Of a stretch of DNA of 35,186 nucleotides, positions 1-10,980 are shown piece by piece. The stretch covers positions 25,013-60,198 of the forward strand of contig JBBBWG010027890.1 in assembly GCA_037176905.1 (NCBI GenBank). The letters are read 5' to 3'. Each line of letters opens with the position of its first letter. Position 1 is the stretch's first letter. The DNA comes from Azolla pinnata. Lineage: Eukaryota; Streptophyta; Polypodiopsida; Salviniales; Salviniaceae. Position numbers and translations under genes: made by a program. The notes beneath the pieces were generated by a model. That model did not search any database and had not been told where the DNA came from. It worked only from the letters and a program-made list of their open reading frames with translations.

Positions 1-2
1 AC

Positions 3-113
3 TCAGCCCTCCTTTCATGGTCATTACCAGAAGGAGATGCAGATGTGTTTTTGTTCGATCATCAGACTTTGTCTGGCATTTATTCACACTCTCCAAGCAA
101 TGGGTCTTCTTAA
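3..113 (+). CDS. Possible C-terminal exon of an upstream gene (partial)
   Basis: Reading frame 3 is open from the left edge to a TAA at 111-113. It encodes 36 residues ending in a Ser/Asn/Gly-rich tail (PSNGSS), with a mildly acidic stretch GDADVFLFDHQ that looks more like protein than random DNA. No family is recognised. If real, it is the last exon of a plus-strand gene whose body lies outside the window, converging tail-to-tail on the mnmG gene. The other two forward frames also stay open for 50 codons or more, so openness alone is weak evidence. Confidence 0.25.
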   Translation, partial: SALLSWSLPEGDADVFLFDHQTLSGIYSHSPSNGSS

Positions 114-1692
114 GGAAGGATATTCTGCTCCTGGTTTTAAACACAGTAAAATTACTAACCCCCTCCTGGTTTTAACTTGTTGCAAAATTCAGCCAAATCC
201 AAAGTTCCAATGAGTGAACAATCGATCGATCGATCGATCGGACCACGGAGATTCTAAATCGTTTGTCGTACCTGAAAGAAACAGCTAGAAGATCGATGCT
301 CATGGATGTTAGATGTTTGTCAAATTGAAAGAAAACAAAAAGTGGTGCAGTAAAAATTGTGGCAGCAGCAGGAAATGCCCAATTTGCCATCATTCTCCAT
401 GAATGTCTGCCCCATTCAAGAAGAAGATAAAAAACAAACCAACAAGAGCTAAGCTAGCACCATATTCAACATCTCGCGTGGAAGGACCATCTAGAAAGCA
501 TTGCCTTTGCATGGCTTACAGATCGATCTCTCTGGATCTACTGCTCATAGTATCTATCACAAGGATTATAAATGATCAACTAGTGTTTCACCATTTTGGC
601 TGGAAATCATGCCAATCCTGTTCCTAGAATGACTTTTATCAAGCAGTAAAATGCTGATGCATTTTCCATTTTCAATGCAAATCCACAGGTGGATGGATAG
701 ATGCTCGAGAATCTGGGTGAAATAAGATTCTTAGCAGGCTGTATGTATGATTCACCAATAATCAACATGCCAAGAAATCTCAAAGCTCCTCCAGCTCATC
801 ACATTCATCCATGTATGTATGTACTTACTTCAGGAGAATAAGCAAATTGTAATTTCATTCATACCGAATCTCCGTTTGTCGAAACAAATCCGTTACTGTG
901 ATATTACGCCAATGCAAAATGGATATATTGAAAAAGATAAGTTCATATAGACCCACAAAGCAATCCAACCGAGGTTTAAAACACAGGCAATGGCCTACCT
1001 TCCAAATGCACAAGAAGCAAATGATTAGAGACATTTACCTTTGACTTTGAAGCAATGAGAAAGACAGGTAGAAACCTTCTTGGGCTGAACCCCGATGGCG
1101 AGTCTTCAGCTTGGGTTCCTCAGAGATAAAATTGAACCCATAGGTCTTCTGAGCTGCAGGAGACTGTTCAATGCTCGGCATGGGTTCAGCCGTGGATTCT
1201 CAGTGGTAGAATGTCACTTTCGTTGATTGAATTTCGCCACAAGTCTTCTGAACTGTAGGATAAAAAAACCAAGACCAAGTACAGTAAATTTGCTTTGAAT
1301 CAAAAGGTTTATATTCATAGATGGTGCCTCTATGATTGATAACGATACTAAAAAACATATATTATATTTGTTTTCCGTTTAGCCTGATTTTCAAATGGTA
1401 CAACATCGTTCTCTGAAAATAAACACTCTTTACAACTTGCTTCCATTTCAACTCTTCGCTCCTTCGGTAAATTCATAGGAAGTTCCTGCACAATTGCTCG
1501 CTTTTGCACAACTGATTGATGTGATCTATGTAGGAACAATGTCAACAATCAGCAGATTACAAATCAATTACATGACAAGGATAAGTTATAGCGGAATCAG
1601 AATTGGGTCGTTGCAGCAGAAGAATTTGGCAAAAAAATGCCCCATAGCCTATTTACAAAACACATGGATGACGGACTTATGTTGTTGCTAGG
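114..1692. other. Intergenic / 3' UTR region, no confident gene
   Basis: This is AT-rich sequence between the possible exon at the left edge and the stop codon of mnmG, so it probably holds two converging 3' UTRs. Only short ORFs of 60-75 codons occur, and none looks like protein. A 160-base exon-like open segment on the minus strand (1039-1198) is discussed under findings. A 17-base stretch near 1145 recurs with two or three changes near 1244, which suggests a small old duplication. Confidence 0.5.
221..240. repeat. (ATCG)5 microsatellite
   Basis: Five uninterrupted copies of ATCG form a self-complementary tract. The same GATCGATCG core recurs in the 64-bp tandem repeats at 9849-10110 and as shorter runs near 29750, 31050 and 32176, so it is a recurrent simple sequence in this genome. 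Confidence 0.9.
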
Positions 1693-4600
1693 TCACACCG
1701 AGCAGCAGACAACGTCATCCTTCTCTTGAATTCCTGAATCAACTTCTCGTGTCGCTCTTTGTTTCCTTCTCCGCTTTTCCGTCTCCAGATAAACAAGAAG
1801 AGAGGTTACATCTGCTGGACTTACACCACCCACCCGTGATGCTTGACCGATGTTCTCTGGCCGGATCTGCTAGAAGATTGCCATTAAATGAACAAACCAT
1901 AATTATGTTAGTCTAGATTCCTTCTTTTCAGTTTTTATTAGTGAAGAGTTCGCTTTAGCAGTTATGCACCTTCGAGAGTTTCTCACGTGACTCCCATGAC
2001 AGAGTCGAAATTGCATTGTAATCCAGGTCCTTTGGAATAACCTTATGCTGCTTTAGAGCCATCTAGGAGATGAACACATACAAACCATCAGATTGCTAAG
2101 CTTTTCTAGCAGATAAACCAACTACCCTTTCATCTATGAAAACCATGAGTAGTGGCATATATTCTCTCTTCATGAAGGAGGGTTTACAGTTAGAGCAACC
2201 GCATAGGGAGCTGATCAACTACCACATTTCACTGGGTGAAACCACAACGTGTTATATACATACAATAATCTAGTCAGCAGAAGTCAAACCATCCCTCTGA
2301 GTTAGATAAGAAAGCATGTTTCCCTAGGGGAAACAAAAGTAACCATGTTCTCTCATCAACAGAAAACTTGACAAGGGAAATTACTCGAATGAAGCGTACC
2401 TGTTCCATATGGTTATGCTCACGCTGAATAAACCCTGCATACTTTATATCGATCTCAATACACTCTTTTTCATGAAAGCTTAGTAATGGATTCCCATGGC
2501 CATTTTTATCTAAGATATCATAATGCACATGAGGGCGCTTTAAGATGATTTCTAGACTCGTGGGTTCCTTTAGACCTTGCCCAGAAATAGCTAGCAAATC
2601 CACTGTTATAGGATCGGATGCTGCAACAAGTTTAAGTTTTCTCATTAGTAACCAACCCTAAGGGGCACAGGGATGCTAAAATAATACAATAGGAAATGGG
2701 AATTACGTTGTACTCTGATTTTGCGAAGTCGTGCTTTTTCATCTTCAATATGAGACTGCTTCTCTGTGTATTGTTTCCATCTTCTATCATCAATCAAACC
2801 TATCTCACGTGCCAAAGGTGTAAGGCGACTGTCAGCATTATCTGCTCGAAGAAGTAGACGGTGCTCAGATCGGCTAAACAACACCAAAGAAAAAGTAAGG
2901 TGAATTTTTCTTGCCTGAGTGGAGAAATTAGATTAAGGAAATTATAGTGAATTTCGTGGACATTATTAGATACATTAATATCTCGACAAAACTCTAAACC
3001 AGAACTACATAGAACATGTCACATATATAGACATCATCCGTTGAGAATGGAAGAAACAAAAGAAATGTTGCAAAGAGTTTACTAGTCACAATAAATGGCA
3101 GATAAATCTTGATTACTAAAATAAGCAGGTAATGGCATTTCATACACAACCATCTCATTTGAGGAGTAAACCAACTGCTCATATGCACAATATTTAATCT
3201 GTGTGACATACAGTAAAACTTGCTAACAAATGACAGAGAATTTTCAGATAAGATAATTCTTGCATTGTAACTGCATTTACCTTGTCAGCATTCGATAGGG
3301 TTCACGTAAATCCTTGGTTACAAGATCATCTATTAGTGTTCCAATATAGCTACTCTCCCTTTCAAGCACAATCAAACTTTTCTGTGATGCAAATCTTGCT
3401 GCATTGATTCCTGCCACCAGACCCTGCATCAAAATCTCATTCTTCAAACTCATGCAAATGTGTTATAAATAACATGAATCCCTTGAATGGAGCTGGTGAA
3501 CACACTGCCAAAGCTGAAAGCTAGAAGAGAATAGGCAGTTATACATTCCATAAAGGGAAACTAAGTGTAATGCAGAGAAAACCAGTTTATAAAAATCGAA
3601 AAATGTGAAGGCAGATGTAGACAGATGACCCTCAATGAAGTGCCAAAAGCTGCATGTTCCATGCTAAATAAATAACTAACTTTCTGTGCACGTGACATGC
3701 AGAGCCCATGCAGTATAAACAAGGAAAGCAACATAGATAGTTGATGTTATCCACAAACATATCGAGAATTTTTCACGTATGCAGGACTTTTTAATGCACT
3801 TGCTCATGGCTTTTCAAAAGTTGGGATGACACGAAACAAGGTTGCTCAAAAGAAATAAGCCACTGATGAAAATTGCTCAAAAGAAACAAGCTGCTGATGA
3901 CACGAAACAAGGTTTTCCAACGAATATTAGAAAAAGAAAAGTCAGATGACATGAAACAAGGTTGCTCAAAAACAAGCATAATGCAGATGAAGCAAGAGCA
4001 TGGTTAGAGATTCATAACACACACTCTGACCTAATATACTGCTAAAATTTCTCCTCACTTCTTAAAATAAAGGTCCAGTTTCAAGATGAATTGATTCAAA
4101 CAATAGACAACACGAGTCCAGTTTAGAACCCATGAAAAGTTTTCTCCACAATATCATGTGGCATGTTCCTCTTTGGACAATTGATGTCAACTGTTGGATA
4201 TCCATATTCTTCATTGGTCTCCCAAATGCCATAAAAATAACTCTATGCTAAGCTTTCCAGTAGGCCATTTCTATCTCCCTCTTGGTACTTGTTTATTATG
4301 TGCTAAAGTAGCCTGAAGCATAATGCACTATTCGAATATAACTCCTTCCTCATGCCAAACTTATTTATGAGTCCAAAATGCACCACATTGTTAATTGTGT
4401 AGTAAGAAGGTTAAATTGTACCCAAAAGTACAAAATCTCAGCAAACAGATTAAATCCAAAGAACCACCAGTGAGAATGCATGACCTTCTCTTTAGACAAA
4501 CCGTTCTTATCAATGGATAACATAACAAGCCAACATAAGCAGAAATGACAATAGCAACACCTGGGCTGCCGCTTCTTCATAGCCGGTGGTCCCATTTATC

Positions 4601-7600
4601 TGACCACTGAAAAACAAACCAGCAATTTTTTTTGTCATTAAGGTTCTGTAACATTGATGAGCTGGCAAGTAGTCATATTCCACAGCATATGCTGGTCTCA
4701 GCATGACACATTGTTCCAATCCAGGTAGAGTTCTCAGTAGTGCCAGCTGCAGTCTTTCCGGTAAGCCTGTAGAGAATCCCTGCCAAATAAATAATACAGC
4801 TTTTCGGAACTAGGTGAATTCATAGAATTTAGCGGACAAATGCAGGATCAATGCAGTAATTTGATACATTGAAATCTTATATACAGTCTAATGCACTATC
4901 ACACCTCTACGTGAAAACTTTGACCAGATATTACTGTGTTCTTTCTAGCCTCTAGGATTTCACAAAGCAATGCAAAAGTTTTCATTGACAAAGTAGACAT
5001 ATTCCAGGTTGTATAGAAGACGTGTTAATTGTTGGTAGAATATTCTAAATAATGATAAAGACTAAGCTTCATGATTAGATGGAAGGGATAATCAAATTTA
5101 AACCTGCACATAAAGATCTGGAATCGTCCTTCCCTCTGGCTCCAGAAATATTTGATGTGACTCTTTATCTTTAAATCTCACAATCTGGTGCAGAATGCAA
5201 TATGTTAGGGATAGAAACAGTCTATACCATAAAAGACACACCAGTTACTCCCTTGCAGATGAAATTGCTCAAATGCATAAGACTTTACTTTATCTTCAAT
5301 TGATGGGCAATATCTGGGACCCTTTGCTTCAACCCAGCCACCATATGTTGGTGTCTCATGTAAATTATCCTTAATCAGTTGGTGTGTAGCAGCAGTCGTG
5401 TGTGTAAGATAGCAGCACATTTGTTCCCTTTCCTTGTGGACCTCTGTATCATAACTGAACCACCTAACCTGCCCACAAGGATAGAAGATTCAAGGAAATC
5501 ATACTGGGAAAATGTGCATGGAATAAATAAGATGAATAAATGAGGGTATGCCATTGACGGTTTTCTATTTTGAAAATTGAAATACCTCCTCATCCCCAGG
5601 TTGTTTCTCCAGCTGGCATAAATTGACACTTCGTACATCAACTCGGGCTGGGGTTCCTGTTTTTAATCTCTCTGTTTCAAATCCCATGCTTTGTAGGTGC
5701 TCTGTGAGACCATGTGATGCTGATTCTCCAGCTCTTCCTGCTGGCATAGAAGTTCTACCAACCCATATTTTTCCATTCATAAATGTACCTGTTGTTAGAA
5801 CAACTGCAGGTGCATAGAAGTTCATGCCAAAAAAGGTCTTCACACCCTCTATGCAATCATTTTTGCCAACCAATATCTCTGTTACCATGGCTTCTCGAAG
5901 ATGCAGGTTTTCAGTTCTGCAAGCAATGATCAAGCTCAGGGGATGCTGTGTGACAGAAAATTTTGAGGTATTTTCAACAACCTACAGTGTGTCGGCAATA
6001 TTACAGCACCAATGACGGTCTAGGTGTGATTCCATGTGTGTTAAGCATAAGATAATCTATAAAATGAAAAATAGGGAAGAATATGAAGTAGTACGCATCA
6101 AAGTAAGCCTGTGCTACTCTCAAAGGTAATCATATAAACTCCAACGCCCCAACCATGTCAAGAACAGCTCCACATCTCCAAAGTGCAAGTCAGCAAGGTT
6201 TTAAATATTTTTTCGATATGTTTGGTTTCAGAAAACACTTGAAACACAAACTGCACATTTGGCTTTACAAAACAGTGATAACATATTATGTGTTTGGTTT
6301 TACCAAGCATTTGTAACAGAGATGCATGCTCACAGGAAAAAGAGCTCAACTCCTGAGCAAGTGTTTCTTCAGAAAGCATTCGTGAGTAATTCCAGGAAAG
6401 AGACCACAAGACATATTTGAATGCCTGTATGTCAAACTATGTTTCAGGAAATGTGTGGAAGCCTAGCATATTATTTTTGCAAATGTGCTGGCAAAATCTT
6501 AGGAATGAGAAGTTCCCAAAACTCACTGTCAATCAGTACATACTGCAGCACCCATAATAATGGTTTCATACCATTTGCTAGACAAGCTTGATTCTAATTA
6601 GGCTATCGATCATTCTTTTCTTTGCACTGGCAGAAGTTTTAGTCATGATAAGCTTCCAAAACTCTTCTTGTTAATCCAAGTACCTCCACAACCAAATTAG
6701 GGTTTTTACACAATGTGATAAAAAAGAATCAGGTTACGTACACTTCCAAAACACTCTTCATTTCAAGCGCGTATTCCCGTTTGTCTGTTTGTGCTCGCAG
6801 TGCCCACACTGCTGGACCTTTAGACCTGTTGAGTACTCTTTTTTGCAGGTAGCATCTGAGTTAAAATAAGCAAAAACCATGTCAAATATGTTCTCCTGTT
6901 GGGAAACATCAGTGAAGTTGTATGTTTTTGCAAAAATACTTTATTATCGGTAATAATTTAAATGACATATTCTGAAACCCAAGGAGATAATTTATATCTC
7001 ATGACGACATTTTCAGAAATTATGGTGCAAGTATAATATTTTGTGGAACACGCACAAAAAAGAAACAACAAAACCTACGGCGGCCCAATTAGTCCAGAAA
7101 TTTTCAACTTCAATTTTCGATCTCCAATCAAAATGTCAAGCAGCAACAAAGACAATATCATTATGTTTATTGTTGGAAAAAATGATAATGTCCTATCATC
7201 TTAAATTATGTTCTCATTGTTCAGATGCTATGCTCAGTAATAGCGAGAAGGGACTAGTATGTGTCGATATATAGCGAACTAGTTGATTTGCACAATCCCT
7301 TGCAATTAATTTCCAAAATCCATATAAGAGAGCACTCTATGCAAGACTGCCTTCACATCATTCTTTTGCAACTATATTGCATAATTGTTGACCCTGATTC
7401 TCTAATTCTGCTCCAGTTCCTTCACAATCTTCTGCTCTAATAACAACTATCCTGAGAACTAAAACTATTCATCTAATATATAAATATAGTAGCGTGTACC
7501 GTGAACATATCTAGTTGATCATGAGGTTGTTAGCTACCTTCAAATATTGGTTATGTAACCCACTCTACATCGTTGTGATATATAGCTCATTGCCCTTTCT

Positions 7601-9746
7601 ACTAGGTTTTCCTCTAGCCTTGTTCTTGATTTTGCTGTGTGTGATTTAACCTAAGACCCCAGCAATTTCTGGGTAAAAGTTGAAATCCAGATATGGCATG
7701 GACTAGTCGTCCCTAATTTGGCCAAAATAGAAAGATGAGAGAATCATCATATAATTTTTTTCTTGCACGTCAAGATACAAAAATAGGAAACAGAAAGATG
7801 GTGTACCTATCAGCCATCTTCCCTATTTCACCCCCCATGGCATCGACTTCATGAACCAACTGTGACTTTGCTGGACCCCCCACTGCTGGATTGCATGGCT
7901 GTACAATTATAGATTTCGACATTAAAAGCAGAGTAACCGAATTTCAGAATGAATAGAATTAGATTAGTGAAAATGGAAAGATATAAACGGCTAACATGTC
8001 ATCTAGGTATGCATTTCAACCATGTGTTTATATCAGGCAAGAGGTTATGCAATATGCAGCTTCAGATTTTGGACTGATATCCTAAAGGTGAATGACAACA
8101 CCACTAAAAAGGTTCCACACTCAATGTTTACTTATATATCCTTATCCGAATACTGCAATAGAATCATGGTTATTGTTACCACTGCCAATAAGTCCATCAA
8201 GTTGTCTTAAAAATAAACTTTTCTAAGTCAGCAGCTTCATGGTGAATGCTCGCTATGAGAACATTCTCCATGTATAACCTATCTCCCATACAATAAGGTA
8301 TTGCTAATCTCTCTGTTGCGTAAAATCGATTGCAAGTATATGCAGTATGTTTTCAAAACATAGCCACATTTAACAAATATGCATAAAAAGGGTAAGCAAT
8401 GAGTGCAATAGCTTGAACAATTAATGGAGGAATTCATACTTGCCAAGCAATACGATCCAGATTCAAAGTAAGTAGGAGAGTTCTTGCTCCCATCCGTGCA
8501 GCTGCGAGAGCAGCTTCACATCCAGCATGTCCACCACCAACCACCACCACATCATACACCTCATCTTCAGTTCCTAAACAGCAATGTGCATAGATATTAA
8601 TTCCAAACGTAAGCCCAAATCAATCAATATCATTCTCTTATAACATCTAAAAGAACGAGTTCAGAAATAATAATATCTATGTAGTTCTATAAGCAGGCTT
8701 GTTACAAGTTATACAACTGCTATCATGAGATATTGAGAACCTCAATGCCATTATGTTCTCTTTCACTTTATCCCAATCATGTGAACGTTGATTAGCCATT
8801 TTTTCTTATCATGACTATTATCCTTGTCACAGAAAAAGGAAAGACCTTTGAAATACTGGAAGAACCTCGTTCATAACCTGACATAAAAGTGAGCCCACAA
8901 TTTGATATAAGGGCTTTATTTCCATGAATATTACAGTAGGAACGACCTAGCCTGCGACAAATATTGAAAAATCTCAACTGCAAACGAAGCCTCTCACGAT
9001 GAGGTCAATTTTTCTTCGGTAACACTACTCTCCATAGACATTTGCATGTTTCTTCAGAGGACGAGCAAAATAAGACCACACTTGTCTATGTTGTGAGAAT
9101 TTACCAAAATCGTCGCTGCTCACTGCTCTACATAGTCTTGATAGTCAATCGAAATTAGGGATGATAGTTAAGAGAAACTAGTGATGGAGCATTTTTGCAA
9201 GTCAAGCCTTTCTTTTGTTTTGGTCTCTCTCCTCTACTTCAAACCTGTCCAGAATGCTTGCCATCGATTTATCTTTATGATCCTCACAGCAAAACCTTGA
9301 AAACAGCATGCTTGAAGGCTGATGGAACGATCAAACCAACACCAAGAAAAGATAAATCCCACATTTGAATTATAGCTAGATCACACCGATCAAACGAGGC
9401 ATCCAAAATCAATCCACACAAGTGGAAATACATGATCAAGCTCGATCCTCACGGGGCGAGTTTCTACCCCCATACGCAAAAAGAGACCATCAAACTACAA
9501 TTTTTTTTTTTCTCAGTCGAGGAAGAGACGAGAGTTTTTACTGGGAGAAGGAACGCTTGAGCTGGACAGCACCGAGAAGCTTTTGGACAAGCGTGTGGGA
9601 GTAGAGCGCCGAGGGGAGAAGCAGGAGCTATGGTGCAGGGAAGGATGGGAGGAGATGCCATGGCGATGGAACCGTAGCCTGAGAGGAGACGAAGCTGCAA
9701 CAAAGGTGCGTATGCAGTCAAGAACAGGAGGCATTGAGCAGGCCAT
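1693..9746 (-). CDS. mnmG: MnmG/GidA (MTO1-like) tRNA uridine 5-carboxymethylaminomethyl modification enzyme, organellar
   Basis: With its GTPase partner MnmE, this FAD enzyme installs the carboxymethylaminomethyl group on wobble U34 of organellar tRNAs. There are thirteen exons on the minus strand: 9746-9542, 8573-8440, 7898-7807, 6855-6742, 5916-5586, 5468-5289, 5184-5104, 4779-4561, 3423-3281, 2873-2707, 2620-2400, 2062-1970 and 1866-1693. All junctions are GT/AG and the phases close to 718 codons including the stop (717 aa). Residues 1-68 are Ser/Arg-rich with almost no acidic residues ([10 protein letters not shown]), a plastid or dual-targeting transit peptide. The Rossmann motif [10 protein letters not shown] lies at about 77-86. 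The two conserved cysteines are present, Cys115 in QPCNPAVGG and Cys346 in [36 protein letters not shown] and [15 protein letters not shown] are also typical. E. coli MnmG is about 629 aa, so the excess is the transit peptide plus a basic C-terminal tail. The exon 1/2 junction is the least certain. Plants also call the gene GIDA or MTO1. Confidence 0.95.
3825..3977. repeat. Degenerate tandem repeat in an mnmG intron
   Basis: A GATGACACGAAACAAGGTTG-type element starts at 3825, 3896 and 3945, interleaved with GCTCAAAAGAAACAAGC-type segments. The copies are imperfect and unevenly spaced (71 and 49 bases). They lie in the 1.1 kb intron 3424-4560, so they are removed by splicing. No coding or mobile-element signal was seen in them. 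Confidence 0.7.
8574..9541 (-). other. mnmG intron 1, between the transit-peptide exon and the FAD-domain exon
   Basis: This phase-1 intron separates the targeting sequence from the enzyme body, a common arrangement in nuclear genes of organellar origin. The donor is GTAAAA just upstream of position 9541, and the acceptor is TTTAG next to 8573. A 132-base exon-like segment at 8846-8977 lies inside and is treated under findings. The other mnmG introns longer than 300 bases (2063-2399, 3424-4560, 4780-5103, 5917-6741, 6856-7806, 2874-3280 and 7899-8439) contain only AT-rich sequence with no further gene. Confidence 0.7.
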
Positions 9747-9848
9747 CAGAAAGAAAGAGAACAGAAGGCAAGGATTTGAGCTTCTTCAATCACTTGTTAA
9801 TTTAGCTCAATTTGTTTGAATAGGATTTTGAGCTTCTTCAATCCCTTC

Positions 9849-10110
9849 TTAATTACAATGCTAATCCTGTTTATCATCGCTATAGATTCAAGTGTGATCG
9901 ATCGGTCGATCGTTAATTACAATGCTAAATCTTGTTTATCATCGCTATAGATTCAAGTGTGATCGATCGGTCGATCGTTAATTACAATGCTAATCTTGTT
10001 TACCATCTCTATAGATTCAAGTGTGATCGATCGGTCGATCGTTAATTACAATGCTAATCTTGTTTATCATCGCTATAGATTCAAGTGTGATCGATCGAAC
10101 GATCGACCGA
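9849..10110. repeat. Four tandem copies of a 64-65 bp unit with GATCGATCG palindromes
   Basis: Copies begin with TTAATTACAATGCTAAT at 9849, 9913, 9978 and 10042. The second copy has one extra base, and the fourth diverges at its end. Each ends in GTGATCGATCGGTCGATCG, a near-perfect palindrome able to form a hairpin. A shorter direct repeat, GAGCTTCTTCAATC, at about 9777 and 9829 leads into the array. The array starts about 100 bases upstream of the mnmG start codon on that gene's strand, so it is in the promoter or 5' leader region, and also beyond the 3' end of the PPR gene. It shows no transposon ends. Confidence 0.9.
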
Positions 10111-10980
10111 ACCAATGCTTTGAACGTTCCGACTTCAGTAGGCAATCGGTTCAGATTCACGTAGGTTTAGATTCGATTCAATGCTCAAGTTCAGGTCGGG
10201 AACTCGAGTGAGAAGAAAACAAAAAAAAATTTACAACGAGATTATGTACACTACTCACGGTTTGCACAAGCAGAATCCGGACACTACAACTTAACGGTAG
10301 GAACAGTTGCAAAAGCTTTGTCAAGGTAAATCCTAAACTTAGATAGATAGATAAAGATGCCACTATCGACGGAGTTTGGACTTCAACAAAAAAATATAAT
10401 CGGATATATTTGTACTCGTTTGGAATGTTATCATTCCATATCATTCCGTCATGTTGATTAATTACTTCGCTTTGCAAAGCCTCTAAGAACAAGACCTGAG
10501 CTTGATTTGACATTACTCGGAGGTTTCCATTGAGGCCCATAATCCAACAACCAAGCACACATGCTGAAACTCGTGCCATATACGCAATAATCTATTACAT
10601 CAACCAGAAAGAAATCGAAAATCATCTCTCAAATCATGCCATGTCGGAGCGTGCTAAGCTTCCCTGCTCTAAGCAAAGAGCATAAATGGGAATGAGACAT
10701 TCGACTACTCTGCCACAAGCATCCAGCTAAAAAGCCTTTCCGCCAAACTTCGGAGCATTATTTACCTTTGCCAACTTGTATCCAATTCATTTTGCGCTGT
10801 TGGAGGCAAGCTGGAAACATACATTTTCTTTTTAACATAGTCGAGCTACCGAAAATTTCCGCCTTCTTCAAGGTGAGACTCACCATGATGAGTCTAAATT
10901 TGAGCACAAGGAGGATACGAACACTCAAACAACCATATCCCAGACTCGCAAAGCGCAAATGAATACCACGAAGCTTTCGA
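10111..10980. other. Intergenic region 3' of the PPR gene
   Basis: This stretch probably contains the PPR 3' UTR. A 133-codon minus-strand ORF (10178-10579) and two short overlapping ORFs (10758-10962) show no domain features. I looked here for a displaced E+ or DYW domain of the PPR gene and found no such motif. A short (GATA)n-like run lies near 10340. Confidence 0.5.

Noticed and set aside
9849..10110. CRISPR-like array
   Set aside because: The repeats are directly tandem with no variable spacers. This is plant nuclear DNA, so a minisatellite explains it.
10178..10579. 133-codon minus-strand ORF downstream of the PPR gene
   Set aside because: It has no E, E+ or DYW motif and no family signature. 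It overlaps the likely PPR 3' UTR and ends in ordinary AT-rich sequence.
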